A stretch of DNA of 43,828 bases. Source: Sphaerochaetaceae bacterium (GTDB lineage: Bacteria > Spirochaetota > Spirochaetia > Sphaerochaetales > Sphaerochaetaceae). Where the stretch lies: NCBI GenBank assembly GCA_024699225.1, contig JAILPZ010000054.1, positions 1 to 43,828 of the forward strand. The letters are read 5' to 3'. Each line of letters begins with the position of its first letter. The stretch's first letter is position 1. Positions 23,849-33,252 of the stretch are shown one piece after another. A program made the translations under genes and the position numbers. The notes beneath the pieces were generated by a model that saw only the letters and a program-made list of their open reading frames with translations, did no database searches and had not been told where the DNA came from.

Positions 23849-24738
23849 AAGTGGTTGTCATAATTGTTCCCTTTGCTTTAATCTCGCTTTCCCTACTTAT
23901 CTCTTGTTCTCTCTCTCCGGATTCCCACTCCGGAAACAGCGCGGTTTATGTTGTAAGTGTCGGCCTTAACTACGAGTCTTCCATTATTACGACCTTATAC
24001 GGTGCCCCGCTGGATGCAGCCGAGACTGCCGCCTGTCTATATTCAATCTATACGGATAAGGGTCTGCAGGTTCAAACAAACTTTCTGATCTCCGGAGAGG
24101 AGGCAGACTTAAGTGCGCAGGGGATAAAGAGCGTTGTAAACAGTATTTCAGCAAGTGAAGAAGATCTTGTTGTTTTTTATTTTTCAGGGCACGGGAGTGT
24201 GGATACAAACGGCTTCTTTCTGGCCATGGAAGAGACAGAAGAACACCCGTATTACACAAAGCTTTACGTAAAAGATTTAATTGAAGATTTAGAGAATAAA
24301 GGCTGTCCTGCAGTGGTGATTCTGGATTCTTGTTATGCGGGTCTGGCAGTAGAGGCCTGCATGTATTTTAGCTCTGTAGAAGATGCAGTTCAGAGTCTTT
24401 TTGACAGAACTGAGAGGTCAAAGATCTCTGTCCTGTGCTCTTCTGCATCCGATCAGGTTTCCTATATGTCCAGCATGCTGAATGAGGATAACCAGATTGA
24501 AAAACACAGCTTATTTACATTGAAGATGCTTAAGGCTCTTGGGTGGGTTCATTCTACTTCAGAGTCTACAAAGATAGAAACGGAGAAAGGGGAAAAGGTA
24601 GTTTACGGATATCAGGGAAAGGAAGTTGGGAAAACAAGCGTTAGGGAACTGTATGAAAAGTGTTTGAAGAACTGGGCTTCAACTCGTCAAATTCCGTTTG
24701 TTAACAGGACAGCGGTTCCTGTTCTTTTAATTCCATAA
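23845..24738 (+). CDS. Lipoprotein with caspase-fold (peptidase C14) domain
   Basis: 297 aa from a GTG start overlapping the previous stop. The signal peptide ends in a lipobox (SLLISCS), so the mature protein should be lipid-anchored outside the cytoplasm. The caspase-fold catalytic dyad is clear: His in VVFYFSGHGSVDTNG (~115) and Cys in AVVILDSCYAG (~160). The preceding strand is AVYVVSVGLNYESS. Bacterial metacaspase-like enzymes of this group cleave peptides, often after Arg/Lys. The envelope location and the coupling to a barrel protein are notable. No inhibitor or obvious substrate gene is linked apart from the two lipoproteins downstream. Confidence 0.87.
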   Translation: MKVVVIIVPFALISLSLLISCSLSPDSHSGNSAVYVVSVGLNYESSIITTLYGAPLDAAETAACLYSIYTDKGLQVQTNFLISGEEADLSAQGIKSVVNSISASEEDLVVFYFSGHGSVDTNGFFLAMEETEEHPYYTKLYVKDLIEDLENKGCPAVVILDSCYAGLAVEACMYFSSVEDAVQSLFDRTERSKISVLCSSASDQVSYMSSMLNEDNQIEKHSLFTLKMLKALGWVHSTSESTKIETEKGEKVVYGYQGKEVGKTSVRELYEKCLKNWASTRQIPFVNRTAVPVLLIP

Positions 24739-24759
24739 GACCAGTTAAGGAGGATTTTC

Positions 24760-25869
24760 ATGGAAAGCAGTAAAAAGATTATATTCTTTTTCCTTTTTCT
24801 TTCTCTTGTGTTTGTTTCCTGCTCCAGTGAGGTTTCCTATTCTTCAGATAATGAGGAAAGCTCCGACCTTGCTTCAGTAAATTTTACGGTTCAGACAAGT
24901 GAAATTAAGAGCCTTACGGTTTCAAATGATGCTTCTGATATTGCAATTTACACTTTCAAGGCTGTCTCAAATGCCGAAGATGCCAAAGGGGAATCAACAA
25001 GTTTTGAAGCCTATAATGCCGCCGAAAGCGGTGCAGGAACAATATCTGCCCGTTTTTCACCCGGATACTGGACATTCACAATCCGCGGAAGCAACAGCAG
25101 CGGCGGTGTGATATACGAGGGAAACAAGACTGTGTACCTTTCTCCGGGAGAAAATGAAGTAGAAATTGATATTTCTCCGGTAATAAATACAGCAGAAGGT
25201 CTTAAAGGCTCTTTAAAGATCAATATTACAGCTCCGATAGTAAGTGAAGACGAGACCTGTTATTTTTCTTTCTCCTGCGTAAGCCTGACTGAGGCAAATG
25301 CAGAGTCTTTTTCTTTGACGGTTCCTGCAGCAGCGGTTACCAGGGGAACTGAGGACTGCAGTGTTTTATTTACCGATGAAAACTTTTCTCCGGGCCTGTA
25401 CCTGTTAACCGTCTCTTATTATGAAAACAGCTTATCTGATACTGCTGTATCTACTGCTGTTACTGCTTTCAGGATTATTGAAAGCACAGTTACAGAGGTC
25501 TCAGGCCGTCTTGACGGTTTTTTGTTCTCTTCGGTAAACATAAGTGTTTTAAGGCAGGATCTGAGCGCTTCCATGATTCATAACGGGGCAAACAGCACCT
25601 TCACAGTAACACCGGGAGGCAGCGGATATACAAACGTCTCTTACAGGTGGTACATAAACGGCACCAGAGTTTCGGAAACCGGGTCTTCTCTTAATTATCC
25701 TTCCTGTTTTGGACCTGATCTTATCTCCGCAAGTGCCGGGTACTACTGCATAAGCTGTATAGTTATGGCCCAGAACTCAGCAAACGGCTGTGTTGAGGCC
25801 GTATGCTGCAGAGGACACTTTACGATAGATTCCAGTGGCAATTTTGCAAACGGGGCCGCAGGTCAATAA
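24760..25869 (+). CDS. Lipoprotein with Ig-like segments
   Basis: 369 aa. AAGGAGG precedes ATG. Signal peptide with lipobox VFVSCSS. The mature part is Ser/Thr-rich with beta-sandwich-like repeats: FSPGYWTFTIRGSNSSG, FSPGLYLLTVSYYENS, and a C-terminal segment TVTPGGSGYTNVSYRWYING resembling an Ig/PKD-type fold. Paired cysteines (CYYCISC-like stretches) suggest an extracytoplasmic, oxidised environment. Similar FSPG-x-W/Y-TF modules appear in the next gene, so the two share a module. It follows the caspase-fold gene by 21 bp; it could be a substrate or surface partner (inference). Confidence 0.75.
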   Translation: MESSKKIIFFFLFLSLVFVSCSSEVSYSSDNEESSDLASVNFTVQTSEIKSLTVSNDASDIAIYTFKAVSNAEDAKGESTSFEAYNAAESGAGTISARFSPGYWTFTIRGSNSSGGVIYEGNKTVYLSPGENEVEIDISPVINTAEGLKGSLKINITAPIVSEDETCYFSFSCVSLTEANAESFSLTVPAAAVTRGTEDCSVLFTDENFSPGLYLLTVSYYENSLSDTAVSTAVTAFRIIESTVTEVSGRLDGFLFSSVNISVLRQDLSASMIHNGANSTFTVTPGGSGYTNVSYRWYINGTRVSETGSSLNYPSCFGPDLISASAGYYCISCIVMAQNSANGCVEAVCCRGHFTIDSSGNFANGAAGQ

Positions 25870-25876
25870 ATGCCTT

Positions 25877-27139
25877 ATGAACAGAAAACTGCCTGAAATA
25901 ATTATACTTCTTTCTCTCTGTTTGATATGCTCGTGTGCCGAGGTCCAGGAAGACCTGGGCCGGGCAAATCTGCGCATGCTGGAAGCCAAGGCGGGAACTG
26001 TTTACAGATTTACGGCTGTAAGAGGGGAGGAAACTCTTGTCCCGTCTGCTTCCTGGCAGGAGGCAAACGGTTCTTCTATTTCTGCAGGAAGTTTTTCTCC
26101 CGGAATATGGACATTTGGAGTCTGTGGATTTGACAGTAACAACAATGTAGTTGAATTTGGTCAGGCCACGGTTTTTCTTAAATGCGGACAGGAAGTTGAT
26201 GTGGATATAACAATCTATCCTTATATAGGAGAAGGGAGTGCTTCAGTTACATTCAACGCAGTTACAGTTGCCGCTGAGGGAACTCATTATGCAACATTAA
26301 TTCTTTCAAAGGATGGTGCAGACACGCAGCTTGCCTTAAGCGGCAGTTCCGACGGAAGCAAAAAGACTCTTTCCAAGACCATAACACTGGACAGCGGTGT
26401 TTACACGGTAAAAACAATTTTTACACTCGATGGAAGCTGTTACTACACCGATGTTTCCGTATTAAGGGTTCTTCCGGATTCTTCAGTAACTCACAGGTGC
26501 GAGGCCCAGATTACGCCTTCCTATATTGATATAGATTTCACGGATTTGCGTTTTGACTACAATCTTGTTGATAACCCTTCCAAAATCTGCACCGGCTTCA
26601 GAGATATTGAGACAGGAGAGGAAGTGGATTTAAGTCAGAGTTTCTATTCTCCTATGGGACCTTTCTGGACTTCTGCATCAGATCTGGGACTGGAGCCGAT
26701 TTTAAAGGATGCAACAGCAGAAAATTATTTAAATGCAAAATACGTTGCAATCGGGTCGGAAGTAGCTCTGTCTGCAGGTCTTTTTGGAAACACAAGTTCG
26801 GCTCACAACACAAAGCTTAAAGCTGTAGTCTGTTATGCAAATTTTGTTCCGAACTATACTTTTGCATATTGTGATGAGCTGGAGAAAGTCTGTATAGATA
26901 TGGGAACAACCTGCCTGAACAGGTATGTTTTTGCGTACTGCCAGAAGCTCAGGTTTGTGTCCTTTGCATCCAGTGTGACAGATTTACGGACGGGGTGTTT
27001 TTCAAACTGTGACTATTCAATTCTGTATGTTTATGTCCCGTTTCCTCCCGGCACAAGGCCCACAGACTGGGCAAGTACATGGGGGATTGTCCTTAACGCA
27101 GACCACATTATCTATGATTATTATGAGCGCTCTACGTAA
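25877..27139 (+). CDS. BspA-like (LRR_5) lipoprotein
   Basis: 420 aa from ATG 25877, which places the lipobox (LICSCAE) after a normal signal peptide; longer upstream starts bury it. The N-terminal half repeats the FSPGIWTFGVCGFDS module seen in the preceding lipoprotein. Residues ~300-400 carry BspA-type leucine-rich repeats (LKAVVCYANFVPNYTFAYCDEL; LNRYVFAYCQKLRFVSF; LRTGCFSNCD), common in surface proteins of treponemes and other oral/gut bacteria. It is probably surface-exposed and adhesive. Its last 19 bases overlap the 3' end of the converging U32 gene. Confidence 0.8.
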   Translation: MNRKLPEIIILLSLCLICSCAEVQEDLGRANLRMLEAKAGTVYRFTAVRGEETLVPSASWQEANGSSISAGSFSPGIWTFGVCGFDSNNNVVEFGQATVFLKCGQEVDVDITIYPYIGEGSASVTFNAVTVAAEGTHYATLILSKDGADTQLALSGSSDGSKKTLSKTITLDSGVYTVKTIFTLDGSCYYTDVSVLRVLPDSSVTHRCEAQITPSYIDIDFTDLRFDYNLVDNPSKICTGFRDIETGEEVDLSQSFYSPMGPFWTSASDLGLEPILKDATAENYLNAKYVAIGSEVALSAGLFGNTSSAHNTKLKAVVCYANFVPNYTFAYCDELEKVCIDMGTTCLNRYVFAYCQKLRFVSFASSVTDLRTGCFSNCDYSILYVYVPFPPGTRPTDWASTWGIVLNADHIIYDYYERST

Positions 27140-29088
27140 GTTATGCAGTCCTTACAGGTAACTTTGTAGTTGTTGCCGTTCTGACTTATGTGATAGGTGT
27201 TGTTTCTTGAGCAGTTTTTACAATCCTTTTTTAGCGCATGGTGTCTGAAGCAGACACGGCTGATAAAAAGAGGCAGCGTGCCCGGATCTGTTTTTACGCA
27301 ACCTGTCAGAGAAGGCAGAAGACTCTTTAAAAGAGAGAAGGCCTCACTGTTGTAAACATATAGGAACTGGTCTGCAAAAACCGGGACTTCAGGATGTGAA
27401 GCAGCCCAGGCTATGTGAGAAACATTTGTAAGACCAAAAGCTGACACCTTTGGTATACGTGAAGTAAGGGAAGCAAAGAGGGCTTTCTCATCAAAGTCTA
27501 CAGGAGGTATGACATAAGAGTTCTCGGGAGCTTTAATATATTTCATTTCCCCTGCAACAGAGTAAGAATCACGGTTAACAGAAGCCTTGAACCCCTCATC
27601 CAGAGCAAGATAAAACTCACGTCTTATCTGTTTTAAGGATGAAAGAGGCATGAACGGATGCTGTGCAGAGCTGTTGTTTTCAACTGTGAGTTTTCCAAGA
27701 GTAAACAGACTTGCATCCGAGGCTTCAAAAATCTTTCTGAGAACAGTTTTTTCATCTGAGAGCTTTTTTGCCTCCTGAATTTCAAGAGGCCAGGTTCTGC
27801 CGTTAACAGAAATAAAACCGTCTGTCAGAACTATATGTAAATCTGTTTCTTGTTTGTACAGCGGAAGGTTCTCGTTTAGCAGAGGCAGCTGTGCATTATG
27901 ACGGCTTGTACACATAACAGGTGTTCCGCTCTGGGGCTTTCTGGTAAAGGACGAAGAGGGGAAGGAAACTGTAACTACTTCTCCAGCAGAGACAAAGGAG
28001 CGGCCGTTACTTAAATCAGAGAGGGCAAAACCCGCTGATTCTTTTCCGCTTATAACAAGGAGTCCGTCACGCAGGGCTACGGGTTTTGAGAAGCGGATTA
28101 CTGCCTTTCCGTTTAATACTCTTTCAAGTTTTCCAACCTGAACTCCAATGTGGGACGGATAGGTTGAACAGACCATAATCTCACTTCCCATGGATCCTTT
28201 CTTTCCGCTATTAAGAAAACCTTTCGTAGTTTCACGGGAGAAGGCTGTTTTCATAGCTTCTTCTGCACTTAAAACTTCTTCTGAGAACGGGTCTGCTCCG
28301 TCTAAAAGAAGTGAGTAATAACGGGCTGTCCAGTAAACATACTCGGAGCCCTTCATGCGTCCTTCTACTTTAAGTGAATCCACGCCTGCTTCTGCAAATT
28401 TAACAACATCAGGGCCCACGCAGAGGTCCTTCATGCTAAACGGCCACAGATCTTCATCCATTTCCCTGCAGTGAAACCATGTTCTGCATATCTGGGCACA
28501 TTCTCCGCGGTTTGCACTGCGCCCTGTTATGTTTTCACTTGCCATGCACAGGCCTGAGAAACCGTAGCAGAGAGCACCGTGAATGAAGACTTTTAGCTCT
28601 ATATCCGGGCACTCTTTACGAATAACTTTAATCTCTTCAAGAGAAGTTTCACGGGCCAGTACAACGCGGGAAAAACCCATCTTCTGCAAAACTTTCACGC
28701 CTTCTGCAGTATGAACTGCAAGCTGTGTTGATGCGTGAAGAGGCAGTGCCGGGAAATCGCGCCTGATAATGGAAGCTATACCGAGATCCTGGACTATAAG
28801 GCCGTCCGGAGCTATATACTCAAGCTGCCTGAGAATCTTAATTATTTCAGGCATTTCTGAGTCATGAACCAGAGTATTAAGCGTTATATAGAATTTCTTG
28901 TTACGAACAAGACAGACCTGCTTGAGTTTTCTTAAATCATCAAAGGAGAAGTTTACTGCGTGCTTTCTTGCAGAGAAGGCTTTAAGACCCAGGTAGACAG
29001 CGTCTGCGCCACCATCAAATGCATATAAGGCGCACTGCAGAGACCCTGCAGGAAGTGCAAGTTCAGGTCGTCCGTTTGTTTTTGTCAT
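27121..29088 (-). CDS. rlhA: Peptidase U32-family protein, RlhA-like (23S rRNA hydroxylation)
   Basis: 655 aa, the length of E. coli RlhA (YdcP) rather than the shorter TrhP. N-terminal TIM-barrel start RPELALPAGSLQCALYAF and GADAVYLGLKAFSAR; the U32 signature region reads KVFIHGALCYGFSGLCMAS followed by GRSANRGECAQICR, giving the Cys set that holds a 4Fe-4S cluster in this family. More Cys pairs lie at the C-terminus (CKNC, CKDC). RlhA hydroxylates C2501 of 23S rRNA using a prephenate-derived pathway. Assignment among U32 paralogues is by length and layout. The gene converges on and overlaps the BspA-like gene. Confidence 0.82.
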   Translation of the reverse strand: MTKTNGRPELALPAGSLQCALYAFDGGADAVYLGLKAFSARKHAVNFSFDDLRKLKQVCLVRNKKFYITLNTLVHDSEMPEIIKILRQLEYIAPDGLIVQDLGIASIIRRDFPALPLHASTQLAVHTAEGVKVLQKMGFSRVVLARETSLEEIKVIRKECPDIELKVFIHGALCYGFSGLCMASENITGRSANRGECAQICRTWFHCREMDEDLWPFSMKDLCVGPDVVKFAEAGVDSLKVEGRMKGSEYVYWTARYYSLLLDGADPFSEEVLSAEEAMKTAFSRETTKGFLNSGKKGSMGSEIMVCSTYPSHIGVQVGKLERVLNGKAVIRFSKPVALRDGLLVISGKESAGFALSDLSNGRSFVSAGEVVTVSFPSSSFTRKPQSGTPVMCTSRHNAQLPLLNENLPLYKQETDLHIVLTDGFISVNGRTWPLEIQEAKKLSDEKTVLRKIFEASDASLFTLGKLTVENNSSAQHPFMPLSSLKQIRREFYLALDEGFKASVNRDSYSVAGEMKYIKAPENSYVIPPVDFDEKALFASLTSRIPKVSAFGLTNVSHIAWAASHPEVPVFADQFLYVYNSEAFSLLKSLLPSLTGCVKTDPGTLPLFISRVCFRHHALKKDCKNCSRNNTYHISQNGNNYKVTCKDCITYVERS

Positions 29089-29193
29089 GAGCTGAGTTTA
29101 CCATGAAAAGCTGTCCTTGATAAGGCGGGGCAAAACAATATATCATGGTAAATGGAAAAAAATCGGGTTAGCCCGAATATAGGAGATGCTTCT

Positions 29194-31020
29194 ATGAATA
29201 TAAACGAAATCAAGCATGCCGGACTCAAGAAGTGGGTCGAGGATTTTGCAGCTCTTACAACTCCTGACAAAATCTATGTTTGTGACGGTTCAAAGGCTGA
29301 GTATGACGGCCTTATCGACATGATGGTTGAAAGCGGTCTTGCAACACGCCTTAACCCGGAAAAGAAGCCGGGCAGCGTACTTTTCCGCTCTGATCCGTCA
29401 GACGTTGCACGTGTAGAAAAGAGAACCTACATTGCAAGTGAAAAGAAAGAAGGTGCAGGTCCTACAAATAACTGGATTGAGCCCCATGAGCTCAAGAAGA
29501 CCATGACAGAGCTTTACAGAGGAAGCATGAAGGGAAGAACTATGTATGTCATTCCGTTCTGCATGGGTCCCGTTGGTTCAGAATTTGCAAAGGTCGGTGT
29601 TGAGATTACCGATAGTGAATACGTTGTATGTAACATGATTATCATGACAAGAGTTGGTAAGCAGGTTCTTGAAGGACTTGGAAAGGACGGTTACTTTGTA
29701 CCGTGTTACCACTCTGTTGGTAAGCCTCTTGCAGAGGGCGAGTCAGACCATGGTATCTGGCCTTGCGCTGATATGGAGCACAAGTATATTGCTCACTTCC
29801 CTGAGACAAGAGAAATCTGGTCTTATGGTTCAGGTTACGGTGGAAACGCTCTTCTTGGTAAGAAGTGTCTTGCTCTTAGAATTGCTACAGTTCTTGCCCG
29901 TGATGAAGGCTGGCTTGCTGAGCACATGCTCATTCTCAAGCTGACAAATCCGGAAGGAAAGGTCCGCTACATTACTGCTGCTTTCCCAAGTGCATGTGGA
30001 AAGACAAACCTGGCTATGCTTATCCCGACAATCAAGGATTGGAAGGTTGAAACACTTTCTGACGATATTGCATGGCTCAGATACGGCAAGGATGGCAGAA
30101 TCTACGCCATGGCTGTTGAGACAGGCTTCTTCGGTGTTGCACCGGGAACTTCTGCTCAGAGCAACTACAACGCTCTTGCTGCAGCTTCAAAGAACACAAT
30201 CTTCACAAACGTTGGTCTTACAGAAGACGGAGACGTATGGTGGGAAGGAATTGGATACGACGCACCGGGTCCTCTTACAGACTGGCATGGAAACAAGTGG
30301 GTCCAGGACAAGGGCAACAAGGAACAGGCTCCGGCTGCTCATCCGAACTCAAGATTCACAGCTCCTGCAGTTCAGTGTCCGACTCTTGCAAAAGAGTGGG
30401 ATGATCCGAAGGGAGTTCCTGTATCAGCTATCCTCTTTGGTGGTAGAAGACCTTCTACTATTCCTTTGGTTCATATGGCAAGAAACTGGACCCATGGTAC
30501 ATTCCTCGGTTCAATTGTCGGTTCTGAAGTCACCGCAGCTACACTGGACGTTGCAAGCGGCATAAGACGTGACCCGATGGCTATGAAGCCGTTTATCGGT
30601 TACAACGCAGGTGACTACTTCCAGCACTGGCTTGATGTTGGTAAGGCAGCAAAGGATCAGAGTCTTCTTCCGAAGATTTTCTACGTCAACTGGTTCAGAA
30701 AGACAGCTGACGGCAAGTGGCTCTGGCCGGGTTACGGCGATAACAGCCGTGTCCTGAAGTGGATTTTTGAGTGCTGCGAAGGAACAGCAAAGACAGTCGA
30801 CACACCGATTGGAATTATGCCGACAGTTGATGCAATTGACCGCCCTGAAGGCGTTACAGAAGCAGACATGAAGGAGCTTCTCAGCGTTGATGTTGACGGC
30901 TGGCTCAAGGAATGTGATGACATTCGCAAGAACTACTATCCGCAGTTCGGCGATCATCTTCCAAAGGAGCTTTCAGAGCTTCTCGATACTCTCGAGGCAA
31001 AGCTTAAGGCTGCAAAGTAA
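29194..31020 (+). CDS. pckG: Phosphoenolpyruvate carboxykinase (GTP)
   Basis: 608 aa from ATG 29194, with AGGAG 8 nt upstream; an in-frame ATG 42 bp earlier lacks a site and adds non-conserved residues. Family motifs: [29 protein letters not shown], nucleotide P-loop [12 protein letters not shown], metal/GTP segment [13 protein letters not shown], and FFGVAPGTS. It interconverts oxaloacetate + GTP and PEP + GDP + CO2. In fermenters it often runs toward oxaloacetate, feeding succinate, and would link with the oxaloacetate decarboxylase genes at the end of the window. Codon use is strongly biased, as expected for high expression. Confidence 0.97.
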   Translation: MNINEIKHAGLKKWVEDFAALTTPDKIYVCDGSKAEYDGLIDMMVESGLATRLNPEKKPGSVLFRSDPSDVARVEKRTYIASEKKEGAGPTNNWIEPHELKKTMTELYRGSMKGRTMYVIPFCMGPVGSEFAKVGVEITDSEYVVCNMIIMTRVGKQVLEGLGKDGYFVPCYHSVGKPLAEGESDHGIWPCADMEHKYIAHFPETREIWSYGSGYGGNALLGKKCLALRIATVLARDEGWLAEHMLILKLTNPEGKVRYITAAFPSACGKTNLAMLIPTIKDWKVETLSDDIAWLRYGKDGRIYAMAVETGFFGVAPGTSAQSNYNALAAASKNTIFTNVGLTEDGDVWWEGIGYDAPGPLTDWHGNKWVQDKGNKEQAPAAHPNSRFTAPAVQCPTLAKEWDDPKGVPVSAILFGGRRPSTIPLVHMARNWTHGTFLGSIVGSEVTAATLDVASGIRRDPMAMKPFIGYNAGDYFQHWLDVGKAAKDQSLLPKIFYVNWFRKTADGKWLWPGYGDNSRVLKWIFECCEGTAKTVDTPIGIMPTVDAIDRPEGVTEADMKELLSVDVDGWLKECDDIRKNYYPQFGDHLPKELSELLDTLEAKLKAAK

Positions 31021-31044
31021 GATAAACGCAGATAAAGGCATAAT

Positions 31045-31077
31045 AAAACCGGATTACATAAAAGTGGTCCGGTTTTT
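31045..31077. terminator. Bidirectional intrinsic terminator
   Basis: AAAACCGGA and TCCGGTTTT form a 9-bp stem over a 14-nt loop, with A-run on the left and T-run on the right. It can end both pckG (+) and the converging glycosyltransferase gene (-). Confidence 0.88.
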
Positions 31078-32088
31078 CTATTTGTTGTGACGAAAAATTT
31101 TTCTAACAACAGGATATAAGATTTTAGAGTCTTCTTTAGGAAAGACAGATTTCAAAAACATATACAAATTAGGAGTATAAAAAGCTAATCGTTCCAGAAA
31201 TCCAATATTCTTAGAGTGTTCAATCAGAATGGTTTTTGCCATATCCCTGATTTCTTCAACACGTATTTTTTCGTTTTTTGTCTGAGGTTTAAAGCAGTGC
31301 ATACCTTTTGCATAGTTATAGAAAAACCTCGGGATTACTCCAGAAATACAATCAGTTAATTCCTCTTTTGACTGATAGAATAGTATTTGACCATATTGAG
31401 CTTCTATTTCATCCAACATGGATAAATTATATTTTACAGTCATGATACTCCCATCTCTGAAAGCCATATAGTTATAAAGGGGCTTATTTATAATTTCTAT
31501 TTCTCGGCTGTAATATATGAATTTGTAGTAGGTAAATAAATCTTCACATATTTTTCCATCCGGAAAAGCAACATAATCAAACAAGCGCCTCCTATACATC
31601 TTGGCCCAGGTTGCTATATGCCCATACGTGGTGTTTTTACTATCTGCTTTTAAAACTTGAATATTGGAGAACCTTGCGTCCTGTCTATGAGCAATTTTAA
31701 TATTATTGTTCTGTTTTGCATTTATACTTTTATATCCACATATGGCTAAGTCAACATCGTCTTTATTTATTTTTAAATATAGACTTTCTATATAGTCATT
31801 CTCTATCCAATCGTCACTGTCAACAAAGGAAATGAAGCTTCCTGTGGATGCTTTTACACCATTGTTTCTTGCTTTTGAAACACCACCATTTTTCTGGTGG
31901 ATTACTTTAATTCTATTGTCTTGAACTGCGTAATCATCACAGATCTTTCCGCAATTGTCAGGAGATCCGTCATCTACAAGAATTATTTCAAGATTTGCAT
32001 ATGTTTGATTTAGGATACTATCAATACATTTGGAGAGATATTTTTCGACTTTATAGATTGGAACTATTACCGATATTAAATCTTTCAA
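31078..32088 (-). CDS. Family 2 glycosyltransferase
   Basis: 336 aa, AT-rich. GT-A core at the N-terminus: ISVIVPIYKVEKYLSKCIDS, IILVDDGSPDNCGKICDDY, GVSKARNNGVKASTG and the metal-binding FVDSDDWIE. These are diagnostic of GT2 enzymes of exopolysaccharide and O-antigen synthesis (EpsJ/WcaA type). It is cytoplasmic and transfers a sugar from an NDP-sugar. Composition and function group it with the acylation module at 33.2-38.3 kb, although it faces the other way. Confidence 0.9.
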   Translation of the reverse strand: MKDLISVIVPIYKVEKYLSKCIDSILNQTYANLEIILVDDGSPDNCGKICDDYAVQDNRIKVIHQKNGGVSKARNNGVKASTGSFISFVDSDDWIENDYIESLYLKINKDDVDLAICGYKSINAKQNNNIKIAHRQDARFSNIQVLKADSKNTTYGHIATWAKMYRRRLFDYVAFPDGKICEDLFTYYKFIYYSREIEIINKPLYNYMAFRDGSIMTVKYNLSMLDEIEAQYGQILFYQSKEELTDCISGVIPRFFYNYAKGMHCFKPQTKNEKIRVEEIRDMAKTILIEHSKNIGFLERLAFYTPNLYMFLKSVFPKEDSKILYPVVRKIFRHNK

Positions 32089-32685
32089 AGAATTACCTTC
32101 TAGTATTACTCTTATGCTTAGTTTTATATATTTAAGAAAGTTGTATTGTCAAGTTTAGAATAAAATACACAAAAGCTTGACTTACTTTAAAATTCCATAT
32201 GCCATAAGGAGCACAGAGGAAGTTAGAGTCCGAACACATAGGATGTTATCTGCATAATCAGAAATAATTATAAGATTATGAAAATAGGTTATAAACACTG
32301 CAACAAAAGACCGCACAGGCTTTTCCTTATATGTCCTCTTTTTCTTTCCATGTGTGCTCAAACGCAATATATGAGAATTAAATAAAGAAAGAAAAGAGCA
32401 AATCATTTGTCGGTTTTGTGTCCTGGCAACTAAGTTGGATATTGTAAGCATGATAAGACAAGACTTGAAGGATATTATTTCGTTAAATAGTTGTGATATT
32501 GCAAAATAATATTAGCGCAGAAACAAACAAAAGTAAGGAGCAACGAATTAATAATCCAACCCTTGTTGGATTTGCTCTAACAAAAGAGATTTTGTTTACA
32601 TGGCAGACCAGTTCCTTTTGTTTAGCAAGACTGTTGTTTTTACTCTTTTTATATTTGATAATGATTTTATTGACAGGAGGAACAC
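32089..32685. other. 597-bp AT-rich region without a convincing gene
   Basis: Short open frames on both strands here resemble no family and lack ribosome-binding sites. Visible items: a promoter-like repeat at 32177, a hairpin AATCCAAC/GTTGGATT at 32553-32572 enclosed by GAGCAA/TTGCTC, and AGGAGG just before the YhcH-family start at 32686. It may be a decayed gene remnant at the edge of the AT-rich block. Confidence 0.6.
32177..32205 (+). promoter_or_regulatory. Promoter-like repeat TTGACTTACTTTAAAA, orphan copy
   Basis: TTGACT, 17-bp spacer, TGCCAT. The first 16 bases are identical to 38408-38423 and the following ATATnCCATA is also shared. Downstream AAGGAG is present but there is no start codon and no gene for ~480 bp, so this copy appears to have lost its gene or serves a long leader for the YhcH gene. 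Confidence 0.55.
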
Positions 32686-33141
32686 ATGTTCAGTTGCAAA
32701 AGCGGATATGAGTATAAGTATGACTTAAGTGAAGAGAAATTCAGAATTGGATTTGAGTTTCTGAAAAGGAAAGATCTTGCTAATCTGCCCCAGGGATGGA
32801 TTGAGCTTGGCCTGGGAGTCAGGGCAAGTATTCAGCACTACAACACTTCAGACTATAAGGAAAACAAGTTTGAAACTCACGAGAGATTCTTTGACATACA
32901 GTACGTAATTGAAGGTGAGGAATACTGCGGAGTCTGTGACAGAAGCCTTTGTACGGAAGTAACGGTTCCATACAGCAAGGAAGCAGATATTGCATTTTAC
33001 AAAGATCCTGAGAACTGCGGCATGGTTCTCCTTGAAACAGGAGATTTTATAGTCCTGGCTCCGGAAGATGCTCACAAGCCCAGATGCAACGTAAAAGGAT
33101 CTGTTTTCGTAAAAAAGGTTGTAATAAAAGTTCCTGTCTGA
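32686..33141 (+). CDS. YhcH/YjgK/YiaL family protein
   Basis: 151 aa. AGGAGG lies 6 nt before ATG. Cupin-like family features: FETHERFFDIQYVIEGEEY (His/Asp metal region), IAFYKDPENC, and FIVLAPEDAHKPRCNV near the C-terminus. Members include EbgC and proteins linked to sialic acid or sugar catabolism; a sugar-anomerase-like role is often suggested. Its codon use resembles the native genome, unlike the AT-rich genes on both sides. No sugar catabolic genes adjoin, so its pathway is unclear. Confidence 0.88.
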   Translation: MFSCKSGYEYKYDLSEEKFRIGFEFLKRKDLANLPQGWIELGLGVRASIQHYNTSDYKENKFETHERFFDIQYVIEGEEYCGVCDRSLCTEVTVPYSKEADIAFYKDPENCGMVLLETGDFIVLAPEDAHKPRCNVKGSVFVKKVVIKVPV

Positions 33142-33252
33142 AAAAGACTCAGAGTCTTTGACTAGTAAGGGTAAATAAAGATAACATAAGAAATAACACG
33201 GAGGATTATTGAAAAGTGCTCTCTAGAATGTTATGTTTAAGATAAAAAATTT

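Noticed and set aside
32182-32711. Two short open frames in the gap before the YhcH gene
   Set aside because: No ribosome-binding site, no recognisable motifs and low-complexity AT-driven translation; at best remnants.
33196-33226. GGAGG followed by TTG giving a five-codon leader peptide before the MBOAT gene
   Set aside because: Too short and without features of an attenuator; probably chance in an AT-rich spacer.
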